NCBI GenBank assembly: GCA_033721915.1
Contig: JAWWAC010000001.1
Location: 1-64,000, forward strand
Direction of reading: 5' to 3'
Source of the DNA: REBR01 sp033721915
GTDB taxonomy: Bacteria > Pseudomonadota > Gammaproteobacteria > Pseudomonadales > Oleiphilaceae
DNA: 64,000 bases
Under the pieces are notes generated by a model. It was not told the DNA's origin. It did not search any database and was given only the letters and a program-made list of their open reading frames with translations. Made by a program: the position numbers and the translations under genes. This document shows positions 41,001-49,097 of the stretch, in pieces (positions within the stretch are counted from its first letter, which is position 1; the number at the start of each line of letters is the position of its first letter).

Positions 41001-43898
41001 TCAGGGTTCGATGGAGGGGAAGAAGCGGCCGGTGCCGCAGCTGTCACCGTTTTCGTATTCCTCATCCACCACTTCACGGATCCAGTAGGCCAGCAGATCC
41101 GCCCCCTCCGCATGAACCACACTGCGGGCAATGGGGGGCATCTGGCGCTGGGGATCGGCCTCGCTCTCCACGCGACAGCTGACAATGGACGACTCCGGCT
41201 CACCGGGCACCACCACATGCTGGCGGCCACAGGCACCGCCACCGGTGGCGGTGGGGGTCTTGCAGACACCGTAGCTGGCGTCCACCTCGCGGAAATGATC
41301 CAGGTAATAGCCGGTGTTGGAGGCCGCGCCACGGTCATTGTGGCAGTGCTGACAGTTCACCTCCAGATAGGCCCTGACACGGGACTCCACATCCTCATCC
41401 GAGTCGGCGGGGGCACCGCTGTCGCCGGGCACATTCCAGTGGGGCAGACGGGGCACATTGGTGGCCACGCCGGCCTGGTTGATTTCCAGTTCCGGCACAC
41501 CAATGAGAATGCCCTGCTCCTGCCAGTAACGCAGCTGGTTGATGCGGGGGAAACCGCCCTGGCCTTCCACACCCATAAACGACGACTCCGGCGCATAAGC
41601 GCGGTTGAGGTTGCGCGGCTTGGGCCCGATGGGGGCACTGCCGGATTCCACATCGTCATTGCTGTGACAGGTCAGGCACTGCAGGGCATTGGGGATCTCG
41701 TAGGCATCGGTGGCGCCGGTCAGCAGCTTGCCGGAGTCGCTGTCCCGGTAATGCCAGCTGACGCTGCGGGTGCCGCCACCCTGGGCCAGACGGGCCACCG
41801 GATTACCCTCATCATCTTTCTCCCAGGCATAGGTAACGCCGTCCCAGAACGCCTTGCCACTCTCCCCCACACGCTTGATCAGCAGTCGGGTCTCCACCAG
41901 TTCCTCTTCATTGGCCTGCTCATCGGTGAAGGCAAAGGTCTTGGCGATCACGGTGCCATTGGGGAAATGGATGGTGCCGTTGAGATTGCCGCCGCCCTGG
42001 CCATCCCGGTACAGGGCCTTGGTGCCCGGTGGAATAAACGCCACCCGATACTTGTTGGAATAATCGGAGAAAAGCTTGCTGTTGAGAACAAAAGGCACGC
42101 CCCCTTCATTGGGGGTGCTGCGGGGGTCCTGTGGATCGGCAAACAGGTTGTACTGATCCAGGCGCGGGCAGTTCACCTCCACCAGTGCGTCACGGTTGAC
42201 GGAACCGGGCTTGCCGTTGTTGCGGCACAGCTGCTTGATGCGCTGCTCGCTGGGTGCCGGGTCCGTTTCGCCACTGGGCTCGAAGGGAGGGATGGTGACA
42301 CGGGGCAGCGGCTCAAGGACCTTGCCATAAAGGGCCTGACAGTCGTGCTCTGAGATGTCGGTGTCGGCGATCAGGCCATCCAGGTTGCCCGCCACGGTCT
42401 GTGCCCCCTCAACGCTGAGGATGCTGGTGTCCTGCTCGGCGGCGGCAATCACCAGCTCCAGCCCCTCGGTGCCATGGAAATTCATGTAGGCGGGGCTGTC
42501 ATCGGAAAGCTCATTGTCACGGAAACAGGAGCCCCACTGGGGCAGCTTGCGCTGGCCCTCATCGTCAAACTTGTAGGCGTTGTAGTGGCAGCTGGGGTTG
42601 GGGTGCTCGTTGGTGAATTCCGGCCGCCCGTTGTAGCGCTCCGGCACCGGGAAGCCCTGGGCATCCACCGGGTAGGGGCAGTCCGGGTCCAGCTCGTCCC
42701 GCAGGCCGTCCCAGATGATATGCGCGCCCTTTCCGGGATTCTCGGTGTGCTTGACGCCGATCAGTGTGGGGAGCAAGGTCTCGATCTGGCCATCTATGAC
42801 CTTCTCGATATCCGGCTTGGGGAGATCGTAACCGGAGTTTTTCATGACGTTGTTGTGGATATGCAGCCCTTCCGTATAGGGGCTGAGTTTCTTGTCGGAG
42901 GTGCCGTCCTTGCCGTTGATCAGCTCGTAGCTGGTGTAGATGACGGCGGCGGTGCTGTGGTCCTCGAACCGGTTGTCGTACACCTCGATATTGTCGTACG
43001 CCAGTGTCAGCAGACCGACGCCCCTTGGCACCGCCGAGACGAGGCCGCTGTGGGCAAAGTTGTAAGTGTTGTTGTTGCGGGCCACGTTGTTCAGCATCAC
43101 GGACTTGTCACCGTACTGGGTGATGTTGTCCAGGTCGTAAATCAGGAAGCCGCCGGTGTTGCACTCCGCCAGGTTGCTGTCGTACTCACCTCCCTGCACG
43201 TTCTCGATCTCAAAGCCCATGACGTTATACACGGCACGGCTGTTGCGGATAATCGCGTTGTTGGTCTGGCCCACGTAGATGCCCGCATCCGAGGCACCGA
43301 CGGACTCGGAGCCGTCCACCAGAATATTCTCCGATTCCACGGGATAAATGCCGTAACGGCCGCTGGCGGAGCTGGGGGTGTAGTCCGGTGAGGTGTCCCC
43401 CTCATCAAAAGGCGGCGCCGTGCAGGCCACGTGAATGCGGTCCTGGTAATCCGCTGCTGTCAGCGGCGCATCGCCGCCGGACCAGTAGGCACGCACATTC
43501 AGCAGAGAGCCCCACTTGACCCCCTTGAGCTTGAAGGCGTCGCCGGGAGAATCGGCGATGGTCAGGTCCCGGACAGTAATGCCCCGCACATTCAGGGCCT
43601 CAAGACCGGTGACATTGTCACTGTTGAGAAAGGACAGCACAGTGCCGTCTTTGCCGCAGCCGCGGATGGTCACATCCTCGGTGGCCTGGATCAGCAAACC
43701 GTGCTTGAGGTCAAAAAAGCCACAGGTGAACTCCAGCACATCACCGGGACGCAGCTGGATCATGGCCTCCACCATATCCCGGGTGGCATCCGGACCGGGG
43801 GCCACGGTAAACACACGCCCGTCACTGAACCGGGGGGGGTGGCCCGTTGCCACTGACATCCGTGGCCGGTTCACTGGCTTCACGGCCCTTGCTGTCAC
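41001..43898 (-). CDS. Parallel beta-helix plus SO2930-like diheme cytochrome fusion (frameshifted 5' end)
   Basis: A frame of up to 965 codons. Residues ~50-340 are a right-handed parallel beta-helix (repeats such as VTIRGCGKDGTVLSF, AIIRNSRAVYNVMGFEIEN). The C-terminal half, from about residue 590, matches the SO2930-type diheme c cytochrome: ALQCLTCHSND (about 739) and VNCQHCHNDRG (about 849) give two CxxCH haem sites. No start codon here makes a secretory signal (ATG at 43859 would lack one). A lipoprotein signal lies in another frame just upstream (43822-44010); one base fewer in the C8 tract (G8 on the plus strand, 43832-43839) joins them. A terminator follows. The likely location is periplasm or outer membrane; electron-transfer role inferred. 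Confidence 0.85.
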   Translation of the reverse strand: MTARAVKPVNRPRMSVATGHPPRFSDGRVFTVAPGPDATRDMVEAMIQLRPGDVLEFTCGFFDLKHGLLIQATEDVTIRGCGKDGTVLSFLNSDNVTGLEALNVRGITVRDLTIADSPGDAFKLKGVKWGSLLNVRAYWSGGDAPLTAADYQDRIHVACTAPPFDEGDTSPDYTPSSASGRYGIYPVESENILVDGSESVGASDAGIYVGQTNNAIIRNSRAVYNVMGFEIENVQGGEYDSNLAECNTGGFLIYDLDNITQYGDKSVMLNNVARNNNTYNFAHSGLVSAVPRGVGLLTLAYDNIEVYDNRFEDHSTAAVIYTSYELINGKDGTSDKKLSPYTEGLHIHNNVMKNSGYDLPKPDIEKVIDGQIETLLPTLIGVKHTENPGKGAHIIWDGLRDELDPDCPYPVDAQGFPVPERYNGRPEFTNEHPNPSCHYNAYKFDDEGQRKLPQWGSCFRDNELSDDSPAYMNFHGTEGLELVIAAAEQDTSILSVEGAQTVAGNLDGLIADTDISEHDCQALYGKVLEPLPRVTIPPFEPSGETDPAPSEQRIKQLCRNNGKPGSVNRDALVEVNCPRLDQYNLFADPQDPRSTPNEGGVPFVLNSKLFSDYSNKYRVAFIPPGTKALYRDGQGGGNLNGTIHFPNGTVIAKTFAFTDEQANEEELVETRLLIKRVGESGKAFWDGVTYAWEKDDEGNPVARLAQGGGTRSVSWHYRDSDSGKLLTGATDAYEIPNALQCLTCHSNDDVESGSAPIGPKPRNLNRAYAPESSFMGVEGQGGFPRINQLRYWQEQGILIGVPELEINQAGVATNVPRLPHWNVPGDSGAPADSDEDVESRVRAYLEVNCQHCHNDRGAASNTGYYLDHFREVDASYGVCKTPTATGGGACGRQHVVVPGEPESSIVSCRVESEADPQRQMPPIARSVVHAEGADLLAYWIREVVDEEYENGDSCGTGRFFPSIEP

Positions 43899-44010
43899 TG
43901 CCGCCGAGCGGGCAGCCGCTCAGAAAAAACAGACTGATCAGCAGCAGACACAGCAACGGCACCCGGTGACCGATGCGGTGGCGGAGACGTGAGTCAACGG
44001 TGACTATCAT
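43822..44010 (-). pseudogene. Lipoprotein signal peptide segment, out of frame with the cytochrome gene
   Basis: 62 codons from ATG at 44010. It has a basic n-region (RLRHRIGHR), a hydrophobic core and lipobox FLSGC with Cys33, then a low-complexity linker ending in GNGPPPPVQ and a stop. Dropping one C from the eight-base tract changes this ending to GNGPPPRFSDGRVF and opens the full beta-helix frame. So it is the true 5' end of that gene, now out of phase: real indel, phase variant, or a sequencing error. Confidence 0.8.
43832..43839. repeat. Eight-base homopolymer (G8 on plus, C8 in the transcript)
   Basis: The tract sits at the exact junction of the two frames of the beta-helix/cytochrome gene. 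A seven-base tract would restore one continuous reading frame of about 1000 codons. Confidence 0.9.
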
Positions 44011-44039
44011 GGGAAAGGCCCTTTTGTCGTTGTTCTGGT

Positions 44040-44117
44040 ATGAGTCTGGACTCATTGTTTCCATATGTGAAGATATGTTCACAAATGCTACCGAAAAACG
44101 CAACACGTTGTCGTGTT
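44040..44117. promoter_or_regulatory. Three palindromes upstream of the cytochrome gene
   Basis: Three perfect inverted repeats with 6-bp arms lie in the divergent gap before hrpB: ATGAGT-N4-ACTCAT (44040-44055), TGTGAA-N6-TTCACA (44066-44083) and AACACG-N4-CGTGTT (44102-44117). The middle one resembles but does not fit a CRP site (spacer too long). They could be operators of one or more regulators for the cytochrome gene. Confidence 0.45.
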
Positions 44118-44282
44118 TTGTTGTCGGGGCCTGTCCGGTAAGGAAAGGCTTTACACAGAAACGGTTTCCGGGTTGCGCACGGAACGGCCACGTCAGGCAG
44201 ACAGGACCCAATACCGGCACCTCGGATGAAGTCACTGGCAAGGCTGGCAAAGCCATGGCGCAATCGCCATTTCCGGTGCATC

Positions 44283-46763
44283 ATGGCGCCCATGCTGCCT
44301 ATCCATGAACTGATTCCCGATCTTCTGGCCAGCCTGGAAGTCCATAACACACTGCTGCTGCAGGCACCCCCCGGGGCCGGCAAGACCACAGTGGTGCCCC
44401 TGGCGTTGCTGGAGGCGCCCTGGAGGGAGGAACAGGGGCGCATTGTGATGCTGGAGCCAAGGCGTCTGGCGGCCCGCTCGGCGGCGCGCTTCATGGCCGC
44501 CCAGCTGGGGGAGTCACTGGGTGAACGGGTGGGTTTGCGCACCCGTCTGGAAACCCGGGTCTCACCGGCCACCCGCATTGAGGTGGTCACGGAAGGAGTG
44601 CTGACCCGCATGCTGCAGCAGGATCCGGCACTGGACGGGGTGGCGGCGGTGATCTTCGATGAGTTCCACGAGCGCTCACTGCCGGCGGACCTGGGGCTGG
44701 CACTGGCCCGTGAAAGCCAGCAGGCACTGCGCCCGGACCTTCGGCTGCTGGTGATGTCCGCCACTCTGGATGCCGGCCCCCTCTCCCGACTGCTGCACCC
44801 GGCACCGGTACTGACCAGTGACGGGCGCAGTTTTCCCGTCAGCGTCGGTTATCACCCGGCGCCACGGCAGCAACCTCTTCCCGCCCATGTGGCGGCGGTG
44901 GTGCTCAAGGCACTGGAAGAGCAGTCCGGATCGATTCTGGTGTTCCTCCCCGGTGCCGGTGAAATCCGCCGTGTCCAGGGACAGCTCAGGGGGCGTCTGC
45001 CGGAGAATACCCACCTATGTCCCCTTTACGGGGCCATGAAAAGCGAGGCACAGGATCAGGCCATCGCACCGGCCCCACCGGGGCAGCGCAAGATCGTTCT
45101 GGCCACCGCCATTGCCGAGACCAGCCTGACCATCGACGGGATTACCGTGGTGATTGACGGCGGGCTTGAGCGTCGCCCCCGCTTCGATGCCCGCTCGGGC
45201 ATGACCCGTCTGGTCACGGAGCGGGTGTCCCAGTCCGGTGCGGAGCAGCGCCGTGGCCGTGCCGGCCGTCTGGCCCCAGGGCACTGTTACCGGCTCTGGT
45301 CCCAGAGCGAACAGAGCGCACTGTCCCGTCACAGCGCACCGGCCATCGCCTCTGCGGATCTGGCGCCACTGGCACTGGAGCTGGCCCAATGGGGCTGCCG
45401 TGACCCGGATCAGCTGACCTGGCTGGATGCCCCACCCGGCGCCCACTGGCAGCAGGCGGTGGCCCTGCTGCAGCAGCTGCAGGCGCTGGATGAGCAGGGG
45501 GCCATCACCGACCACGGCAAGGCCATGAACGCACTGGGGCTCTCCCCCAGACTGGCCCATATGCTGATACTGGCCCGGCGCCGGGGGTTGGGGCGCCTCG
45601 GGGCGGAGCTGGCGGTGCTGCTCAGTGAGCAGGATCTGGCCGGCCCCGGTGCCGACAGCGATCTGCGTGAGCGGCTGGCACTGCTGCGTGGCAGCCGCTC
45701 CCCCGAGGGGCTCGACCGGGGCCGGCTGAAGGCATTGCAGAGTGCACTGCGGCGGCTGAATCCCGGGAAAGACGATCACGGGCACTCCCATGGCGAGGCC
45801 ACGGGCGCACTGCTGGCCCTGGCGTTCCCGGACCGCATTGCCCGGCGGCGCCCCGGCGGACAGGCCCGTTTCCATCTCAGCAACGGCCGTGGTGCCGTGC
45901 TGCCCGAGGGCGACCCACTGGCCGGTGAAGACTGGCTGGTGGCGGCGGAGCTGGACGGTGACCGGCGGGAGGCGCGCATCTACCTGGCCGCCCCGGTGAC
46001 ACTGGCTCAACTGGAAGAATCCCTCCCCGACCACATTCGCGCCGCTGAGGAGGTGACCTGGGACAGTGACAAAGGCACCGTGGTCAGCCATCACCGCCGC
46101 CGACTGGGGGCACTGGTACTGCAGGAGCGCCCTGGTGCCCCACCGCCACAGGAGAAGGTGGAAGAGGCACTGCTGCAGGAAGTCCGCCGCCGGGGGCTGG
46201 ACAGCCTGCCCTGGACGGAGACCGCCCGCCAGTGGTGTGCCCGTGTGGCCCTGCTGCACCGGCTCTGGCCGGACCAGTGGCCGGATGTGTCCCGTCAGGC
46301 TCTGGAGGCCTCACTGGCGCACTGGCTGGCCCCCTATCTGGCGGGCCTGAGGCGCTGGTCGCAGCTGCAGTCGCTGCCACTGGTGCAGGCACTGGAGAGC
46401 TTGCTGGACTTCCCGCAGCAACAGGCTCTGTCCCGGCTGGCACCCCGCAGCCTGACCCTGCCGGGGGGCCACGAGGCGCCACTGGACTACACACCGGAAC
46501 AGGGCCCTGTTCTGGCCATCAAGCTGCAGGGGCTGTTTGGCTGCCAGAGCACCCCCACCGTGGCGGATGGCCAACAGCCGGTGACACTGCACCTGCTGTC
46601 GCCGGCACGGCGCCCTCTGGCGGTCACGGCGGATCTGGCCAGCTTCTGGCAACAGGGCTACCCACAGGTTCGCCGTGAGTGCCGGGGCCGCTACCCCAAG
46701 CACCCCTGGCCTGAGGACCCACTCAGCGCCACTCCCAGCCTGAGGGTCAAACCCCGCCCCTGA
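44283..46763 (+). CDS. hrpB: ATP-dependent helicase HrpB
   Basis: About 826 aa, DEAH-box-type RNA helicase. Motif I is APPGAGKTT near residue 30, motif II is DEFHERS, SAT follows as LVMSATLD, and the C-terminal core has LATAIAETSLTIDGI and QRRGRAGRLAPG (motif VI). The HrpB-specific C-terminal domain ends with CRGRYPKHPWPEDPL. Start is ATG at 44283 or 44292; neither has a strong ribosome site and the choice is provisional. The cellular RNA target is not established for this family. Confidence 0.94.
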   Translation: MAPMLPIHELIPDLLASLEVHNTLLLQAPPGAGKTTVVPLALLEAPWREEQGRIVMLEPRRLAARSAARFMAAQLGESLGERVGLRTRLETRVSPATRIEVVTEGVLTRMLQQDPALDGVAAVIFDEFHERSLPADLGLALARESQQALRPDLRLLVMSATLDAGPLSRLLHPAPVLTSDGRSFPVSVGYHPAPRQQPLPAHVAAVVLKALEEQSGSILVFLPGAGEIRRVQGQLRGRLPENTHLCPLYGAMKSEAQDQAIAPAPPGQRKIVLATAIAETSLTIDGITVVIDGGLERRPRFDARSGMTRLVTERVSQSGAEQRRGRAGRLAPGHCYRLWSQSEQSALSRHSAPAIASADLAPLALELAQWGCRDPDQLTWLDAPPGAHWQQAVALLQQLQALDEQGAITDHGKAMNALGLSPRLAHMLILARRRGLGRLGAELAVLLSEQDLAGPGADSDLRERLALLRGSRSPEGLDRGRLKALQSALRRLNPGKDDHGHSHGEATGALLALAFPDRIARRRPGGQARFHLSNGRGAVLPEGDPLAGEDWLVAAELDGDRREARIYLAAPVTLAQLEESLPDHIRAAEEVTWDSDKGTVVSHHRRRLGALVLQERPGAPPPQEKVEEALLQEVRRRGLDSLPWTETARQWCARVALLHRLWPDQWPDVSRQALEASLAHWLAPYLAGLRRWSQLQSLPLVQALESLLDFPQQQALSRLAPRSLTLPGGHEAPLDYTPEQGPVLAIKLQGLFGCQSTPTVADGQQPVTLHLLSPARRPLAVTADLASFWQQGYPQVRRECRGRYPKHPWPEDPLSATPSLRVKPRP

Positions 46764-46836
46764 AGCGGCACAGCGGTTTAGTGGAAGGCCGGTTTGTAGT
46801 AGCTTGTGGCTGTATTGCCAGCTACAGAGGAGTCCT

Positions 46837-48141
46837 ATGAAAGGTACGGCACTGAGTCTTTCCGCTCTGATCGCCAGCATTATCCTGCTGATCAGTGGTA
46901 ACGCGTTTCTCATGACGCTGCTGGGCCTGCGGCTCAGTATCGAGGGGTTCAGCGCCTCGCTGATCGGCTGGATTCTGGTGTTCTATTCCGTCGGTTTCGT
47001 GCTCGGCACCCTCTACGCCGGGACCATCATCCAGCGGGTCGGCCATATCCGGGCCTTTGCGGTCTTTGCCGCCCTGCTGGCGGTGGCCATACTGCTGCAC
47101 CCACTGGCCGTGCAGGCTGGGCTCTGGGGGCTGTTGCGGGTGCTCTCTGGCTTTGTCATGGCGGGGCTGATGATCGTCATGGAAAGCTGGTTCAGCAGCA
47201 AGGCGGATAACCAGAACCGGGCCAGCCTGTTCGCCATCTACCAGATCGTGTTTTTCCTCTCCACCGCCGGCGGCCAGGTGCTGATCCGGGTGGGGGATCC
47301 GGCCGGCTTTGCCCCCTTTACCCTGGCGGCCGTTCTGGTGATTCTGGCGCTGATTCCACTGTCACTGACCCGCACCCAGTCACCGGTGATTGAGCAGGGC
47401 AGCCGGATGTCTCTGGCCAACCTCTATCGCACCTCACCGGTGGGCACACTGGGGGCGCTGACTGCCGGCCTGCTGATCAGTGCCTTCTATACCATGGGTC
47501 CGGTCTATGCCGAGCGTATCGGCCTGGATCTGGGGCAGATCTCCAACTTCATGGCCGCGGCCATTATCACCGCCATGGTACTGGCCTGGCCTGTGGGGCG
47601 CTTCTGCGACCATTTCAACCGCTACCAGGTGCTGCAGATGGCCGCCGCCGCGGCGGCCATCTGCAGCCTGGGGGCGGCGCTGTTCGGCGGCTTCAGCCCG
47701 GTCTTCCTGATACTGGCGGTGGGGCTGTACATGGGCATTACCGCCGCCCTCTACCCCATTGCCGTGGCCATCACCAACGACCTGATGGACAGCCACCGCA
47801 TCACCGCCGCCAGCACCGCGCTGCTGTTGAGTTACGGGCTGGGCAGCTGTGTGGGACCGGTTCTGAGCGCCTTCTCCATGGACTTCTTTGGCCCCGGGGG
47901 ACTGTTTATCAGTAACGCCCTGGTGCTCACCGCACTGGTCCTGTTTCTGGTCTACGGACCGGGACGCACCCCCAAAGAGGTGCCACAGAAAACCGGGTAT
48001 TACACCGTCAGCCCGGAGCTGGCTCTGGGTCTGCAGGAAATTGATCCGAGGAATCCGGATTTCGAGTCCGGTGAAGAGGACAGTGACCGGGAGGAGACCG
48101 GAGAGCCGGCGGAAGACGCCAGCCGTGCCTCTTCCGGGTAG
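46837..48141 (+). CDS. MFS transporter, YcaD-like
   Basis: 434 aa with 12 predicted helices. ATG at 46837 has AGAGGAG upstream. GNAFLMTLLGLRLS and GFVLGTLYAG between TM1-TM2, and MESWFSSKADNQNRA in the loop after TM4, match the YcaD/YfkF-type branch of the major facilitator superfamily. The last ~60 residues form a hydrophilic acidic tail (EEDSDREETGEPAED) in the cytoplasm, longer than usual. The transported substrate is not known. Monocistronic; the next gene converges. Confidence 0.9.
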   Translation: MKGTALSLSALIASIILLISGNAFLMTLLGLRLSIEGFSASLIGWILVFYSVGFVLGTLYAGTIIQRVGHIRAFAVFAALLAVAILLHPLAVQAGLWGLLRVLSGFVMAGLMIVMESWFSSKADNQNRASLFAIYQIVFFLSTAGGQVLIRVGDPAGFAPFTLAAVLVILALIPLSLTRTQSPVIEQGSRMSLANLYRTSPVGTLGALTAGLLISAFYTMGPVYAERIGLDLGQISNFMAAAIITAMVLAWPVGRFCDHFNRYQVLQMAAAAAAICSLGAALFGGFSPVFLILAVGLYMGITAALYPIAVAITNDLMDSHRITAASTALLLSYGLGSCVGPVLSAFSMDFFGPGGLFISNALVLTALVLFLVYGPGRTPKEVPQKTGYYTVSPELALGLQEIDPRNPDFESGEEDSDREETGEPAEDASRASSG

Positions 48142-48167
48142 TCCCGGCAGGGAGCCGGAATTGCGCT

Positions 48168-48923
48168 TCAGTTCCCGCTGACCATCTCCAGGATATGGCC
48201 GATGACATTGGTCAGTATCAGTGCCTGGTTCTGGACGTTCTCCGCTGCCTGGTTGACGCTGCCCAGCTGGGCCCAGAACACCACGGCACACAGTGACAGG
48301 GCCGTGAACAGGCCACCCTCGATCCAGCGGGAGCGGCGCAGCTTCTGCTCCAGCAGCAGGCGCTGCTCCGAGTCCCGCAGCTTGAGGTCCATTTTCAGAC
48401 GGTGCATCTCGTCCTGCATTTCCTCGTAGGCCACCTCCAGCGTGGACAGGCGCCCTGTGAGCCGTCGCACCCCCTGCTCCTCCAGCCCCTTGTGGTAGGC
48501 CACATGGATGTCTTCCGCCATGCTTTCCAGATCCAGGCCGGCGGTATCATGGCCGGCGGCGGCCCCTTCCAGACACTGGAACAGCTGCTCACGGTTGGTC
48601 TGCTTGCTGATCACCCCCGCCGCCCCCAGGGCACGGGCCTCCTCCAGGTAGCGCTCGGCATTCTGGGAGGTGTACATGAACACCGGGATATCGGCGGTGG
48701 CGGGATTGCGCTTGATGGAGCGCAGCGCGGCAAAGCCGTCCATGCCCGGCAGCAGGTGATCCAGGAAGATCACAGTGGGGTGACCGCCGCTTTGCAGGGC
48801 CTTGAGGGCCTCCTCCGCGGAGCCCACCCCCCGGCTGGAGAAATCCACTTTCTCCAGCAGGCGTGAGAGCATGATGCGGGCGGTGGCGGAATCATCAACA
48901 ATCAGTGCCTGGCCACGGGACAT
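48168..48923 (-). CDS. Response regulator with C-terminal transmembrane helix
   Basis: 251 aa. The N-terminal receiver domain (1-125) has the acidic pair VDDS, phospho-acceptor Asp55 in VIFLDHLLPGMDG, Thr in FMYTSQ and Lys in GVISKQ. The middle is helical, with a coiled-coil-like stretch (LEVAYEEMQDEMHRLKMDL), and near residues 205-225 one hydrophobic segment (GGLFTALSLCAVVFWAQLG) suggests membrane anchoring. There is no DNA-binding or enzymatic output domain. ATG at 48923 has GGAGG 6 nt upstream. The partner kinase is unknown. Confidence 0.85.
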   Translation of the reverse strand: MSRGQALIVDDSATARIMLSRLLEKVDFSSRGVGSAEEALKALQSGGHPTVIFLDHLLPGMDGFAALRSIKRNPATADIPVFMYTSQNAERYLEEARALGAAGVISKQTNREQLFQCLEGAAAGHDTAGLDLESMAEDIHVAYHKGLEEQGVRRLTGRLSTLEVAYEEMQDEMHRLKMDLKLRDSEQRLLLEQKLRRSRWIEGGLFTALSLCAVVFWAQLGSVNQAAENVQNQALILTNVIGHILEMVSGN

Positions 48924-49097
48924 AGGGGCCTCCATCAGGGCCGCCACAGGGGCGGTGAGTCCGTTCTCCGAAAGTAACCCGGATGGTAGGCCCGGCACCA
49001 TGGACCGACAGGAAAGCCGCGCGATGCCCGTCACAGTCCGGAGAAATATCCCCCTGATGACCAATTCCCGAGCGAAAAACCCGGCTCAATACGCCCC

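Noticed and set aside
40836..42353. A 505-codon plus-strand frame opposite the cytochrome gene
   Set aside because: It starts inside the terminator region and mirrors the CxxCH-bearing frame; it is Gly/Ala/Val-rich without motifs.
44066..44083. TGTGAAGATATGTTCACA as a CRP site
   Set aside because: CRP needs TGTGA-N6-TCACA; here the spacer between those half-sites is 8 nt. It is kept only as an unassigned palindrome.
45015..46259. A 414-codon minus-strand frame opposite hrpB
   Set aside because: hrpB motifs I-VI are intact on the plus strand; the antisense frame has none.
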